From Mycolicibacterium hodleri (lineage in GTDB: Bacteria > Actinomycetota > Actinomycetes > Mycobacteriales > Mycobacteriaceae): 64,000 nucleotides of DNA. Below, piece after piece: positions 17,822 to 32,162 of the stretch. The stretch lies in assembly GCF_006439015.1 (NCBI RefSeq), contig NZ_RCZG01000005.1, forward strand, positions 1 to 64,000, in the 5' to 3' direction. How positions within the stretch are numbered: the first letter of the stretch is position 1; each line of letters begins with the position of its first letter. The notes beneath the pieces were generated by a model, which saw only the letters and a list, made by a program, of their open reading frames with translations, ran no database searches and had not been told where the DNA came from. The position numbers were made by a program, and so were the translations under genes.

Positions 17822-17919
17822 GGTCGAGAGGCGTTGCAACGGTTATTTGGGGGGGCCTGTCCCCTCCCGGTATCCGCCACGCTCGGCAGAGTCAAGGACG
17901 CCTTCCGTTGAGGAAGGAG
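17822..17919 (+). promoter_or_regulatory. Candidate S-adenosylhomocysteine (SAH) riboswitch in the metH leader
   Basis: The leader matches the SAH-riboswitch topology. An outer stem pairs GTCGAG (17823-17828) with CTCGGC (17882-17887). A second stem pairs AGGCGTT (17829-17835) with GACGCCT (17897-17903, one G-U). TGCAACGG (17835-17842), a conserved aptamer sequence, follows the 5' strand, and CCACGCTCG (17877-17885) resembles the conserved CCAGGCTCG with one change. Downstream CCTTCC (17901-17906) can pair with GGAAGG (17912-17917) and bury the Shine-Dalgarno. The second aptamer stem shares CCT with this hairpin, so ligand binding would free the site: a translational ON switch, as expected for SAH control of metH. 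Proposed from base pairing and family knowledge, not tested. Confidence 0.5.
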
Positions 17920-17924
17920 CGCAC

Positions 17925-21755
<3,831 letters not shown>

Positions 21756-21760
21756 GCCCT

Positions 21761-22450
21761 GTGAACGCGGTGCTGAGGGCCGTCCTATTCGACATGGACG
21801 GCACCCTCGTCGACTCCGAAAAGCTCTGGGACATCTCCCTACAGGCGCTCTACGCGCGCCTCGGCGGTGTGCTCACGCCCGCGGTGAGGGAGACGACGGT
21901 GGGCAGCTCGTCAGAAGGCCTGATGCGCATCGTGTACACCGATCTAGGGCTGGACATGGATCCGGCGGCGATGGACGAGTCGGCGGACTGGTTGCACGAC
22001 TACACCGGTGAGCTGTTCGAGCAGGGTCTGACGTGGCTCCCTGGTGCGCGTGAGCTGCTCGATGCGCTGACGGCGGCCGGCGTTCCCATGGCGCTGGTCA
22101 CCAACACGCGTCGGGGTCTCACCGAGCGGGCGTTGAAGAGCATTGGCAGCCACTACTTCTCAGCGTCGGTGTGCGGTGACGAGGTGGAGCATGCCAAGCC
22201 GGCTCCGGACCCCTACGTGCGGGCCGCCGAACTGCTGGACGTGCCACCGGCTCAGTGCCTGGCCATCGAGGACTCGGTGACGGGGACGCAGGCGGCCGAG
22301 GCCGCCGGTTGCCCTGTCTTGGTGGTGCCCAACGACGTTGAGGTACCCCATGGTCTGAGACGGCGGCACGTGGCGTCGTTGACCGAGGTGGACATCGACG
22401 GATTGCGTGCGATCCACGGACAGCTCACCGCGACCGAGCTGTTCTCCTGA
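21761..22450 (+). CDS. HAD-family phosphatase (subfamily IA, beta-phosphoglucomutase-like)
   Basis: 229 residues from GTG 21761, five bases after the metH stop, so probably translated from the metH mRNA. HAD motifs: I, LFDMDGTLVDSE; II, ALVTNTRRG; III/IV, CGDEVEHAKPAPDPY with AIEDSVTGTQAAEAAG. The cap is the small helical type I. Such enzymes dephosphorylate sugar phosphates or nucleotides; the substrate is not predictable. Confidence 0.92.
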   Translation: MNAVLRAVLFDMDGTLVDSEKLWDISLQALYARLGGVLTPAVRETTVGSSSEGLMRIVYTDLGLDMDPAAMDESADWLHDYTGELFEQGLTWLPGARELLDALTAAGVPMALVTNTRRGLTERALKSIGSHYFSASVCGDEVEHAKPAPDPYVRAAELLDVPPAQCLAIEDSVTGTQAAEAAGCPVLVVPNDVEVPHGLRRRHVASLTEVDIDGLRAIHGQLTATELFS

Positions 22451-22601
22451 CGGGACACCAGCAAACGTCATTGGTCGTCGCGTAGGCGCAATACGGCGAG
22501 TCGCGATCATCTCGACGCGGAATCGCTGGCTGATACGGCCCTACGGGCGTTCCGACTGTGCCATCGTAATCTGACACGAGTCGCGCAGCGCTGCGGAGAG
22601 G

Positions 22602-24080
22602 ATGCTCATGGCTGGACAGGGTGGAGCCCCGGTAGGAGATGACCTGCCGATCTCGGACGAGGACTTCTCCTCAGGTAGAACCGCAGTCCGGATCGCGTCG
22701 GTCGCCGCCCTGGGTGGGCTGTTGTTCGGCTACGACAGCGCCGTCATCAATGGGGCGGTCGACTCGATCCAAGAAGACTTCGGAATCGACAACTACAAGC
22801 TCGGATTCGCCGTCGCATCCGCCTTGCTCGGTGCCGCCGCGGGTGCCATGTCCGCCGGACGGATCGCCGACCGCATCGGACGCATATCGGTGATGAAGAT
22901 CGCGGCGCTGCTGTTCCTCATCAGTGCCTTCGGCACGGCGCTCGCACCGGATGTCTGGGTGATCGTGCTGTTCCGCATCGTCGGCGGCATCGGCGTCGGT
23001 GTCGCGTCGGTGATCGCCCCGGCCTACATCGCCGAGACCTCCCCGCCCGGGATCCGGGGCCGGTTGGGATCCTTGCAGCAGCTCGCGATCGTGTCGGGCA
23101 TCTTCCTGTCGTTCGCCATCAACTGGGTCCTGCAGAAGACCGCAGGCGGACCCAACGAGCAACTGTGGCTTGGCCTGGACGCCTGGCGTTGGATGTTCCT
23201 CGTCATGGCGATCCCCGCCGTCGTCTACGGCGGATTGGCCTTCACGATCCCGGAGTCGCCCCGTTATCTCGTTGCCAGCCACAAGATTCCAGAAGCTCGA
23301 CGGGTGCTTGGCATGCTCCTCGGGCAGAAGAATCTCGAGATCACCATAGATCGAATCAAGGAAACGCTCGAGCGCGAGGACAAGCCCTCCTGGCGAGATC
23401 TGAAGAAGCCGACGGGGGGCATCTACGGCATCGTCTGGGTGGGTCTCGGGTTGTCGGTCTTCCAGCAGTTCGTCGGCATCAACGTCATCTTCTACTACTC
23501 GAACGTGCTCTGGCAGGCAGTGGGCTTCAGCCCCGACGATTCGGCGAAGTACACCGTGATCACCTCGGTTATCAACGTGGCCACGACTCTGATCGCGATC
23601 GCGCTGATCGACAAGATCGGCCGCAAGCCGCTGTTGTTGATAGGTTCGACCGGAATGGCGCTCACCTTGGGCACCATGTCGATCATCTTCGCCAACGCGG
23701 CCGTCGGTGCGGATGGCAACCCCAGCCTCAACGGGGCCCCAGGGATCATCGCGTTGGTCGCGGCGAATCTGTTCGTCGTCGCCTTCGGCATGTCGTGGGG
23801 CCCGGTGGTCTGGGTGCTGCTGGGGGAGATGTTCCCCAACCGGATCCGGGGGGCCGCGCTCGGTCTGGCGGCTGCGGGTCAGTGGGCGGCGAACTGGCTT
23901 ATCACGGTCACCTTCCCCGAGCTTCGCAACTTCCTGGGGGCGGCCTACGGCTTCTACGCGCTGTGCGCTGTTCTGTCGGGTCTGTTCGTGTGGCGCTGGG
24001 TCCAAGAGACCAAGGGGGTCTCTCTCGAGGACATGCACGGCGAGGTCCTCGCCAAGGCGAAGCCCGCGGCGAGCACCTGA
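22602..24080 (+). CDS. Sugar porter family MFS transporter, GlcP-like
   Basis: 492 residues with 12 predicted membrane helices. Sugar-porter signatures are present: GGLLFGYDSAVINGA in helix 1, RIADRIGR after helix 2, the PESPRYL motif before the central loop, QQFVGINVIFYYSNVLW in helix 7 and DKIGRKPLLL after helix 8. The gene sits between the metH block and hisE, where I recall that M. smegmatis carries its glucose permease GlcP, so glucose/H+ symport is likely. No local sugar-metabolic genes confirm it. The 150-base region upstream shows no clear operator. Confidence 0.9.
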   Translation: MLMAGQGGAPVGDDLPISDEDFSSGRTAVRIASVAALGGLLFGYDSAVINGAVDSIQEDFGIDNYKLGFAVASALLGAAAGAMSAGRIADRIGRISVMKIAALLFLISAFGTALAPDVWVIVLFRIVGGIGVGVASVIAPAYIAETSPPGIRGRLGSLQQLAIVSGIFLSFAINWVLQKTAGGPNEQLWLGLDAWRWMFLVMAIPAVVYGGLAFTIPESPRYLVASHKIPEARRVLGMLLGQKNLEITIDRIKETLEREDKPSWRDLKKPTGGIYGIVWVGLGLSVFQQFVGINVIFYYSNVLWQAVGFSPDDSAKYTVITSVINVATTLIAIALIDKIGRKPLLLIGSTGMALTLGTMSIIFANAAVGADGNPSLNGAPGIIALVAANLFVVAFGMSWGPVVWVLLGEMFPNRIRGAALGLAAAGQWAANWLITVTFPELRNFLGAAYGFYALCAVLSGLFVWRWVQETKGVSLEDMHGEVLAKAKPAAST

Positions 24081-24134
24081 CGGCCACGGTGGTGAGCGTC
24101 TCGGTGAAACCGCCGTGACTTCGCTGCCTTGGGC

Positions 24135-24416
24135 GTGGAACAATCGCCTGCCGTGAAGACCTTCGACGCGCTGTTCGGCGAACTGAGCGAGCGCGCGCGT
24201 ACCCGACCGGCAGACAGTGGCACCGTCAAGGCGTTGGACGGCGGCGTGCACGGGCTGGGCAAGAAGATTCTCGAGGAGGCGGGCGAGGTGTGGCTCGCCG
24301 CCGAACACGAGGGTGATGACGCCTTGGCCGGCGAGATCAGCCAGCTCCTGTACTGGACGCAGGTACTGATGATCTCGCGCGGCCTGACACTCGACGACGT
24401 GTACGCCAAACTGTGA
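24135..24416 (+). CDS. hisE: Phosphoribosyl-ATP pyrophosphatase
   Basis: A 93-residue enzyme for the second step of histidine synthesis (PR-ATP to PR-AMP). The MazG-like helical motif is clear: [14 protein letters not shown], then [26 protein letters not shown] 24135 ([10 protein letters not shown]) is chosen by likeness to the M. tuberculosis start; TTG 24129 and GTG 24153 are alternatives. The stop overlaps a GTG of hisG by four bases. Confidence 0.95.
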   Translation: MEQSPAVKTFDALFGELSERARTRPADSGTVKALDGGVHGLGKKILEEAGEVWLAAEHEGDDALAGEISQLLYWTQVLMISRGLTLDDVYAKL

Positions 24417-24460
24417 GCGATTCTCTTCGCGCCAGCGGCTCATCGGCGACTGATTCGCCC

Positions 24461-25312
24461 ATGCTGCGCGTTGCGGTCCCCAACAAGGGTGCGCTCAGCG
24501 AGTCAGCCGCGGAGATCCTCTCTGAGGCTGGGTATCGACGGCGCCGCGACCCCAAGGACCTGACGGTCGTCGATCCCCCCAATAACGTCGAGTTCTTCTT
24601 CCTGCGTCCCAAGGACATCGCGATCTACGTGGGGTCGGGCGAGCTGGACTTCGGAATCACCGGGCGCGACCTCGCGCAGGAATCCGATGCGCCCGTCCGG
24701 GAGCGGCTGGCGCTCGGCTTTGGCTCCTCGAGCTTCCGCTACGCCGCGCCGGCAGGTCGCGACTGGGCCATCGATCAACTCGAAGGCAAACGAATCGCCA
24801 CTGCCTACCCGAACCTGGTCCGCAAGGATCTGGCCGCCAGAGGTATTGCCGCCACGGTCATCCGGCTCGACGGCGCGGTGGAGATCTCGGTGCAACTCGG
24901 CCTGGCCGACGTCATCGCCGACATCGTCGGGACGGGCCGCACCCTCGGTCTGCATGGCCTGGCTGCGTTCGGCGAAGCATTGTGCGACTCGGAGGCGATC
25001 CTCATCGAGAGTGCCGACCCCGACGCCGTCACCGCATCCGCCCGCGATCAGCTCGCGGGTCGCGTCCAGGGAGTGGTGTTCGGACAGCAGTACCTGATGC
25101 TCGACTACGACTGTCCGCGTACGGTTTTGGATCGGGCCACCGAAGTCACGCCGGGACTGGAGTCGCCCACCATCGCTCCGTTGGCCGATCCGGCGTGGGT
25201 CGCGGTGCGCGCGCTGGTGCCCCGCCGTACCGTGAACGCCATCATGGACGAGCTGGCAGCCATCGGCGCCAAGGCGATTCTGGCGTCCGACATAAGGTTC
25301 TGCCGCTTCTGA
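24461..25312 (+). CDS. hisG: ATP phosphoribosyltransferase, long form
   Basis: First enzyme of histidine synthesis, ATP + PRPP to PR-ATP, feedback-inhibited by histidine. 283 residues from ATG 24461 ([14 protein letters not shown]), matching known mycobacterial HisG. The frame is also open from GTG 24413, which overlaps the hisE stop (GTGA) and would add 16 residues; translational coupling from that codon cannot be excluded. PRPP-binding loop around [11 protein letters not shown]-terminal regulatory domain from about residue 210 ([21 protein letters not shown]). Confidence 0.96.
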   Translation: MLRVAVPNKGALSESAAEILSEAGYRRRRDPKDLTVVDPPNNVEFFFLRPKDIAIYVGSGELDFGITGRDLAQESDAPVRERLALGFGSSSFRYAAPAGRDWAIDQLEGKRIATAYPNLVRKDLAARGIAATVIRLDGAVEISVQLGLADVIADIVGTGRTLGLHGLAAFGEALCDSEAILIESADPDAVTASARDQLAGRVQGVVFGQQYLMLDYDCPRTVLDRATEVTPGLESPTIAPLADPAWVAVRALVPRRTVNAIMDELAAIGAKAILASDIRFCRF

Positions 25313-25336
25313 GCATTCAGTGTTAACTTTCCTGCC

Positions 25337-25822
25337 ATGACGCAAGTCCTGGTGATCGTCTTAGCCCTCCTCATCGGTGTCGTGGCCGGGCTTCGCGCCC
25401 TGACGCCTCCAGCGGTGGTCGCCTGGGGCGCTTTGCTCGGTTGGCTTCCCGTCGAGGGCACCTGGGCGGGATGGGTCGGTCACCCCGTCACCGTCGCGGT
25501 GCTCACCCTTCTGTTGGTGGTGGAGCTGGTGACCGACCAGCTGCCCAAGACGCCCAGTCGAACGGTGCCGCCACAGTTCATCGCACGCCTCATCACGGGC
25601 GCCTTCGCCGGAGCGGTCGTCGGTGCGGGAACGCATCACACCATTCTCGGCATCGGAGCAGGCGTCATCGGCGCCGTCCTCGGCACGCTGGCCGGCTACC
25701 AGGCCCGCAGCCGTCTGGTTGCCGCCAACGGCGGGCGCGACCTGCCCGTCGCGCTGACCGAGGACGTGATCGCGGTGCTGGGCGGATTCGCCATCGTGGC
25801 CCTGGCCTCGACCGCGTTCTGA
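25337..25822 (+). CDS. DUF4126-type membrane protein (Rv2120c-like)
   Basis: A 161-residue protein with four or so hydrophobic segments, resembling the DUF4126/DUF4149-type small membrane proteins. Recognisable features are GLRALTPPAVVAWGA near the N-terminus and LVVELVTDQLPKTPSRT between helices 2 and 3. TAACTT lies seven bases before ATG 25337, consistent with a leaderless mRNA. Follows hisG as in M. tuberculosis (Rv2120c). Function unknown. Confidence 0.85.
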   Translation: MTQVLVIVLALLIGVVAGLRALTPPAVVAWGALLGWLPVEGTWAGWVGHPVTVAVLTLLLVVELVTDQLPKTPSRTVPPQFIARLITGAFAGAVVGAGTHHTILGIGAGVIGAVLGTLAGYQARSRLVAANGGRDLPVALTEDVIAVLGGFAIVALASTAF

Positions 25823-25830
25823 GCCGTTCC

Positions 25831-27216
25831 ATGACAACGACATTCGACGCCATCATCGTGGGCGCCGGACAGGCAGGGCCGCCACTGGCCGGCAGGCTGA
25901 CCGAGGCGGGCCAATCGGTCGCAGTGATCGAGCGCAAACTCGTCGGCGGCACCTGCGTCAACTATGGCTGCATTCCGACGAAGACCCTGGTGGCCAGCGC
26001 GCATACCGCTCACACCGCGCGCCGCGGCGCCGAATACGGCATCAGCACCGGTGCCGTCTCCGTCGACATGGCAGCGGTCAAGGCGCGCAAGGACAAGATC
26101 AGTCAGGACGACCGCCACGGTCTCGAATCGTGGCTCGAGGGGATGGACGGCTGCACGCTCATCCGGGGCCATGCCCGCTTCGAGGGTCCACACACGATTC
26201 GAGTGGATGATCAGGTCCTCGAAGCCGACCGGATCTTCCTCAACGTCGGTGGCCGAGCGACCGCTCCCGCCATCCCCGGACTCGACGACGTCGACTACCT
26301 CACCAACGTCGGCATCCTCGACCTCGACGTGCTACCGGACCACCTGGTGATCATCGGCGGCAGCTACATCGGGCTGGAGTTCGCACAGATGTACCGCCGC
26401 TTCGGCGCTCGGGTCAGCGTCGTGGAGCGGGGTCCACGAGTCACCGCACGCGAGGACGAGGACGTCTCCGCCGCCATTCAGCAGATCCTCGAAGCGGAGG
26501 GCATCGACGTCCACCTCGGCGCCACCGGGATGCGGATCACCAAGAACACCAATGGGTCCGGTGACTTCGACCTGTATCCGCGCGACGGCGCCGAGCCCAT
26601 TTCCGGTAGCCACCTGCTGGTGGCGACGGGCAGGCAGCCGAACACCGACGACCTCGGACTCGACGTCGCGGGGATCGAGACCGACGCACGCGGCTACGTC
26701 ACTGTCGACGACCAACTTCGAACCAGTGTCGAGAACGTTTGGGCGATGGGGGACTGCAACGGCAGGGGCGCCTTCACTCACACGTCGTACAACGACTTCG
26801 AGATCGTGGCCGCCAACGTGCTCGACGACGACCCGCGCCGCGTCAGCGACCGCGTGCCGACATACGCGCTCTACATCGATCCGCCGCTGGGCCGAGCGGG
26901 GATGACGGCCGCCGAGGTGCTCGCATCGGGCCGAAAGGCGTTGGTGGGCAAGCGTCCAATGACTCGCGTGGGGCGTGCGGTCGAGAAGGGTGAGACGCAG
27001 GGGTTCATGAAGATCGTCGTGGACGCCGAGACGAAGCACATCCTCGGTGCGTCCATCCTCGGTGTCGGGGGTGACGAGGTGGTCCAGGACATCCTCGACA
27101 TGATGACGGCCGGGTTGCCCTACACGGCCATCTCGCGAACCATGCACATTCACCCCACGGTCAGCGAGCTGGTTCCGACGGTACTGCAGGAGCTCGTGCC
27201 GCTCTCACCGAACTAA
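25831..27216 (+). CDS. FAD-dependent pyridine nucleotide-disulfide oxidoreductase, mercuric-reductase-like
   Basis: 461 residues from ATG 25831, eight bases after the DUF4126 gene. FAD site VGAGQAGPPLAGRL at the N-terminus, redox-active disulfide Cys42-Cys47 in GGTCVNYGCIPTK, NADPH site IIGGSYIGLEFAQ, second FAD segment NVWAMGDCNGRGAFTH, and C-terminal HIHPTVSELVPT with the active-site His-Glu pair. It lacks the N-terminal HMA domain and the C-terminal cysteine pair of true MerA, so mercury reduction is unlikely; the natural substrate is unknown. Ends convergent with the tyrosinase gene, sharing four bases. Confidence 0.92.
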   Translation: MTTTFDAIIVGAGQAGPPLAGRLTEAGQSVAVIERKLVGGTCVNYGCIPTKTLVASAHTAHTARRGAEYGISTGAVSVDMAAVKARKDKISQDDRHGLESWLEGMDGCTLIRGHARFEGPHTIRVDDQVLEADRIFLNVGGRATAPAIPGLDDVDYLTNVGILDLDVLPDHLVIIGGSYIGLEFAQMYRRFGARVSVVERGPRVTAREDEDVSAAIQQILEAEGIDVHLGATGMRITKNTNGSGDFDLYPRDGAEPISGSHLLVATGRQPNTDDLGLDVAGIETDARGYVTVDDQLRTSVENVWAMGDCNGRGAFTHTSYNDFEIVAANVLDDDPRRVSDRVPTYALYIDPPLGRAGMTAAEVLASGRKALVGKRPMTRVGRAVEKGETQGFMKIVVDAETKHILGASILGVGGDEVVQDILDMMTAGLPYTAISRTMHIHPTVSELVPTVLQELVPLSPN

Positions 27217-28313
27217 GCCGAGGGCAGTTGGTCGTAGGTGTACCCGAGCTGACTCGCCGGTGTGGCCATGTCGCCGTTCGTCTTGTCGCGGAACGGCCAT
27301 ACGACGTCGTCGATGTTGTCGCCGCGCGGCCCACCGGATGTCGGTAGGTACTGGTAGTCGTGCGCGCTCCACCACGCCTCGGCGATTCGGTCGATGTTGA
27401 CGTGGTGCAGCCAGAAGATCGGTTCGTTGGGTGATGTCGCGGTATCGGTGAGCGCGCCCGGCTGGCCTTCGGCGTTCATTCCGCCGACGTACATGTGCAC
27501 TGTCGCGTGCAGCCGCCCGCTGGTGGCCCCCACCGCGGCGATGCCGCCGTTCTCGCAGGCTTGACCGGTCGCTCCGATGGCTCCGTCGACGTAGGAGCGG
27601 AAGCTCTGATCGGTGTTCGAACTGGGGTCCCAGGGTGCGGTGTCGTAGACCGGCCGGGTGAGTGCCGCCCGGACGTCGGCGGCCGGCGGCAGCGACGTCA
27701 TCCCGGGCATCATCCCGGTGGCGCGCACCAGGTCGTCGAACTGTCCCGGATTGGTGAACGTCGATCCCTTGACGTCAATTCTCCACTCGCCCTTGCGAAA
27801 CGGACCTCGGGTCACGACGTAGTCGTCGGCGGCAGCACCGGGCGGTCCCATGAAGTCGTCGGCGAACACCGCGGCCGTCGACGCCGGATCGGTCCAATCC
27901 CAGTAGGGCAGGGCCATGGGTTTGCCCGCCACCGTCGTCAGGGCCTCCTCGAACTCGCGCAGGTAGGCGCGGTGCCACGTGAGCAGGTCGGGACCGTAGT
28001 GTCCGTACCCGCCCTGGCCGGCCGAGTCGGTCCAGCACATCAACTTGCTCATGTGCTCGGCGACGAAGTGGTCATACCAATTGCCGACTCGGGGATCGTC
28101 CGGTGCCGGGGTGGTCTTCAACTTCTTGATCGCGGCGACGAAGTCGGACTTCTCCGCGTCGGTGAGGTCTTTGACGTTCTTGCGTACCACGGGCGCGCCC
28201 TGCGACGTCGACGTCGAGGGGGCGGTGTGGCATCCGGCAGTCAAGATGGCAAGTGCCGAAATGAGAATGATGCTGATGATTCCCTTGAATGAGCAGATTG
28301 ATCGCCGTGTCAT
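27213..28313 (-). CDS. Exported, lipid-anchored tyrosinase-family copper protein
   Basis: 366 residues. The N-terminus has basic residues, a hydrophobic stretch and a lipobox LTAGC, so the mature protein should be a cell-surface lipoprotein. Copper site A is represented by YDHFVAEHM and DLLTWHRAYLREFE; copper site B by LHATVHMYVGG and the strongly conserved PNEPIFWLHHVNIDRIAEAWW. Both three-histidine sites appear complete. Family members oxidise phenols or catechols with oxygen. No caddie protein or melanin genes are nearby. It is not in the M. tuberculosis order I remember. Confidence 0.9.
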   Translation of the reverse strand: MTRRSICSFKGIISIILISALAILTAGCHTAPSTSTSQGAPVVRKNVKDLTDAEKSDFVAAIKKLKTTPAPDDPRVGNWYDHFVAEHMSKLMCWTDSAGQGGYGHYGPDLLTWHRAYLREFEEALTTVAGKPMALPYWDWTDPASTAAVFADDFMGPPGAAADDYVVTRGPFRKGEWRIDVKGSTFTNPGQFDDLVRATGMMPGMTSLPPAADVRAALTRPVYDTAPWDPSSNTDQSFRSYVDGAIGATGQACENGGIAAVGATSGRLHATVHMYVGGMNAEGQPGALTDTATSPNEPIFWLHHVNIDRIAEAWWSAHDYQYLPTSGGPRGDNIDDVVWPFRDKTNGDMATPASQLGYTYDQLPSA

Positions 28314-28392
28314 GGTGCCCTCCGCTGCTCGGTCGACGATCCGGCGGTCACGCTACCCGGGTGTGCGTGCTGCGAAGGGTCTTTGCACGTTA

Positions 28393-29187
28393 TTACCGGC
28401 GTTGCACCAGCAGCGTCTGGGCCGTCGTGCCGATGAAGCCCCGGCGGTCGAAGACCTCTGCCGTGGTCACGCCGATGCCGTCCGGTCCGATGGACCCCCT
28501 CGCCCGGATCGCGAAGTCCCTGCCCTCGGGTGCGCGGTGCAGGTGCAGGGCGGTGTCGGTGTTCATGAAGACGAAGTCCCGCGGATCCAGCACCGCGCCA
28601 ACGCCGTTGGCCGAGTCGACGACCATGGCCAGCCGCTGCACATCGGTGAGTTCCTCGGAGTCGACCAGGGCCACCAGCGGACTCATCCACGCGATCGAGG
28701 CATCGCCGGGCGCCGTGGACTGGGCGCGCCAGCTGACGGTCTCGAGGTATCCGGGGGCGCCCTGCCAGTCATGCGCACGCGACACGGCCTCACCCTCGAC
28801 CAGAGGCAGATGTCGGTCGGTCGCGACGTCTCCGGTGTCCGAGGGCGCCAGCAGCCAGGCCGTCACTCGGGCGACCGTGCGGTCGGTACCGTCGGGTGCC
28901 GCCGCCGTCATTTCCGCCGCCATCAGCGAGATTCTCGCGCCAGGGCGGAGAACCGATGCCCGGACCTTCACCGGCGCGACGGGTACGGCGCCGAGCAGAT
29001 CCAGGGTCACCCGACCAATCCGCAACCTGGAACCCGACGCCAACTCCTCGATGGTCTTGGTCATCAGTGCCAAAGGCGGTGAGCCGTGCTGAATTTCGGC
29101 GTTCCAGTTACTCGCGGTCCCGACTGTCGACTCGAACACCTGCCATTCGCCCTCGATGGCGAGCCGACGGTAGTGACAGTCGATCAC
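28393..29187 (-). CDS. Acyl-CoA thioesterase family protein (double hotdog)
   Basis: 264 residues from GTG 29187, whose GTGA overlaps the stop of the upstream RecB-type nuclease gene. Two hotdog-like halves are visible, the first with NWNAEIQHGSPPLALMTK and the second with WMSPLVALVDS and DTALHLHRAPEG; the layout fits the TesB-like thioesterase family (4HBT_3). Expected to hydrolyse acyl-CoA in the cytosol. The longer open frame upstream of 29187 is the antisense-free overlap with the nuclease gene and is not used. Confidence 0.88.
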   Translation of the reverse strand: MIDCHYRRLAIEGEWQVFESTVGTASNWNAEIQHGSPPLALMTKTIEELASGSRLRIGRVTLDLLGAVPVAPVKVRASVLRPGARISLMAAEMTAAAPDGTDRTVARVTAWLLAPSDTGDVATDRHLPLVEGEAVSRAHDWQGAPGYLETVSWRAQSTAPGDASIAWMSPLVALVDSEELTDVQRLAMVVDSANGVGAVLDPRDFVFMNTDTALHLHRAPEGRDFAIRARGSIGPDGIGVTTAEVFDRRGFIGTTAQTLLVQRR

Positions 29188-30065
29188 GCAGCTGGCTCCG
29201 AATGTTCTGCCGTCGATGGCCAACCGGGATACGGCGGTGGCGTTCCGCCGAAGGTCGGACAGTGTTCGTGGTGGGCGCACCAGTCGCACAGGCGGGACGG
29301 CTTGGGCCGGAAATCGCCTGTCACACCTGCCGATTGGATGGCGTGCCACATGGCCATCAACGTCTTCTCGAAGCGCACCAGCTCGTCGAGGTCGGGGGTG
29401 TAATCGAGCACCTGGCCATCGGCGAGGTAGAGCAGTCGAAGGCGGGTCGGCAACACACCGCGGGACCGCAACAACGCCACGGCGTAGAACTTCATCTGGA
29501 ACATCGCCTTGGCCTCGGCGAGCTCGCGGGTGGCGGAGGGAGCCTTGCCCGTCTTGTAGTCGACCACCCGCATCTCACCGCTCGCGGCGACGTCGATGCG
29601 GTCGACGAAGCCTCGCAGCAGCGTGCCGTCGGAGAGTTCGACCTCCACCCGCTGCTCGCAACTCTCCGGATCGAACCGTGTCGGATCCTCGAGCCGGTAG
29701 TAGCCGGAGAGCAGCGCGCGCGCCTCGTCGAGGAGCTTGGCCCGCAGCTCCGGGTCCATGTCGACGGCGAATTCCGGGTGCGAAGCGGCGACGTCCTGCC
29801 ACGCCGGCTCGACCAGGGTCATCGCAGTGTCGGGCACGCGGCTGGCCGCGGGCAGTGCGTACAGCCGTTCCAGGGCGCCGTGTACGACCGATCCACGCAC
29901 CTGCGCAGGGGATGACGGCTCCGGGAGTCGGTCGATGGCGCGGAAGCGGTATAGCAGCGGGCACTGCTTGAAGTCACTGGCGCGTGATGGTGACAGCGCC
30001 GGACGCCTGTCGGGTGCGTCGGGCGCACCCCGGACCTCCGGCGCCGTAGCGGTGTCCTCGCTCAC
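29184..30065 (-). CDS. RecB-family PD-(D/E)XK exonuclease-like protein with an Fe-S cysteine set (Rv2119-like)
   Basis: 293 residues. The N-terminus has LSPSRASDFKQCPLLYRF with a first cysteine, and the C-terminus SRLCDWCAHHEHCPTFG with three more; this 1+3 cysteine arrangement is that of the 4Fe-4S nucleases AddB/Cas4. The catalytic core is GFVDRIDV followed by VVDYKTGK. It is a stand-alone nuclease domain with no helicase. GTG 30065 is preceded at six bases by TAGGCT, suggesting a leaderless mRNA. No CRISPR or cas genes are near, so a Cas4 role is not suggested. DNA processing role inferred. Confidence 0.92.
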   Translation of the reverse strand: MSEDTATAPEVRGAPDAPDRRPALSPSRASDFKQCPLLYRFRAIDRLPEPSSPAQVRGSVVHGALERLYALPAASRVPDTAMTLVEPAWQDVAASHPEFAVDMDPELRAKLLDEARALLSGYYRLEDPTRFDPESCEQRVEVELSDGTLLRGFVDRIDVAASGEMRVVDYKTGKAPSATRELAEAKAMFQMKFYAVALLRSRGVLPTRLRLLYLADGQVLDYTPDLDELVRFEKTLMAMWHAIQSAGVTGDFRPKPSRLCDWCAHHEHCPTFGGTPPPYPGWPSTAEHSEPAA

Positions 30066-30133
30066 ACGGGCAGCCTATGACCCGCGACCGACAACCCCGC
30101 GCACCCGGTGCGGCGGGTCTGCTGGCAGGCTGA

Positions 30134-31482
<1,349 letters not shown>

Positions 31483-31510
31483 CGGTTCGTTGATCAGCCG
31501 GGCGGGCGAA

Positions 31511-32017
31511 TCAGCTCGCCGAAGAGAGCAGGCCCAGGGCGGACTGCTTCGAGATCTGCCAGCCGGTGGGGCTGGGCCCTGCGACGAAGATCACCGGCTC
31601 GGTCTTGGTGGCGCCAGTGTTGGCGGTCGCGGTGACGTTCGCTGTGGCCGTTCCGCCGTCCGAATCGATGTCGGCGACCACGAAGTTCAGGGGGAAGTAA
31701 CCCTTGGCCGCGGCCTTGCTGTATTCGCGGTCCGCGGCGATGCCCTCAATGCGGCCGAGGCCACCTTGGATGTACGAGCCCTTGGCTCCGGAGAACGAGC
31801 CTCCGCCGGCCAACCCGTCGAGGGTCTGCATCAGTGGCGCCTGGAGATCCGGCGCAGGAGCCTGCGGGAGTGGGACGCCCATGACCACCGGCTGGATGGC
31901 CGCCGTGGTCGATGGCGCGCCCGAGCTCGCGCTCGATGCAATCGACGTCACACCACCCGCTGCTGCGGCTACGACGGCTGCTGCTGCCACGCCGGTAACG
32001 AGGGTTTTCGGGATCAC
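31511..32017 (-). CDS. Secreted MTB12/CFP-2-like antigen
   Basis: 168 residues with a cleavable Sec signal peptide (VTGVAAAAVVAAAAGGVTSIASS) and no lipobox cysteine. The body resembles M. tuberculosis MTB12 (Rv2376c): QPVVMGVPLP, then FSGAKGSYIQGGLGRIE, then GWQISKQSALGLL at the end. Secreted, of unknown function, and a known T-cell antigen family. It lies 28 bases upstream of the lppK-like gene on the same strand, probably one transcript. Confidence 0.9.
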   Translation of the reverse strand: MIPKTLVTGVAAAAVVAAAAGGVTSIASSASSGAPSTTAAIQPVVMGVPLPQAPAPDLQAPLMQTLDGLAGGGSFSGAKGSYIQGGLGRIEGIAADREYSKAAAKGYFPLNFVVADIDSDGGTATANVTATANTGATKTEPVIFVAGPSPTGWQISKQSALGLLSSAS

Positions 32018-32162
32018 GGCTGTCCTTTCGATCGGCCAAACTCTTCATGGAGGCTAACAGTGTTGCTGGTGTGTCGAATTCCTACACCGCACACAAAGTC
32101 TGAATCGCCGGTAGCGTTGAAGTTGTTACTGCACCAACTTTCGGTGCGGGGAGGGGCGCAAT

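Noticed and set aside
17526-17924. Cobalamin or SAM riboswitch upstream of metH
   Set aside because: The B12-box (GCCACTG-type) and the SAM-I/SAM-IV core sequences are not present. The SAH-type pairing fits better.
22671-24443. A 590-codon minus-strand open frame across the sugar permease and hisE
   Set aside because: Charged low-complexity translation without domains; the plus-strand genes carry all family signatures.
25831-27216. True mercuric reductase (merA)
   Set aside because: No HMA domain and no C-terminal cysteine pair; no merR or mer operon nearby. Called only as mercuric-reductase-like.
29184-30065. Cas4 and a CRISPR system
   Set aside because: The cysteine-cluster nuclease resembles Cas4 in layout, but there is no repeat array or other cas gene in the window. 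It fits the Rv2119 family.
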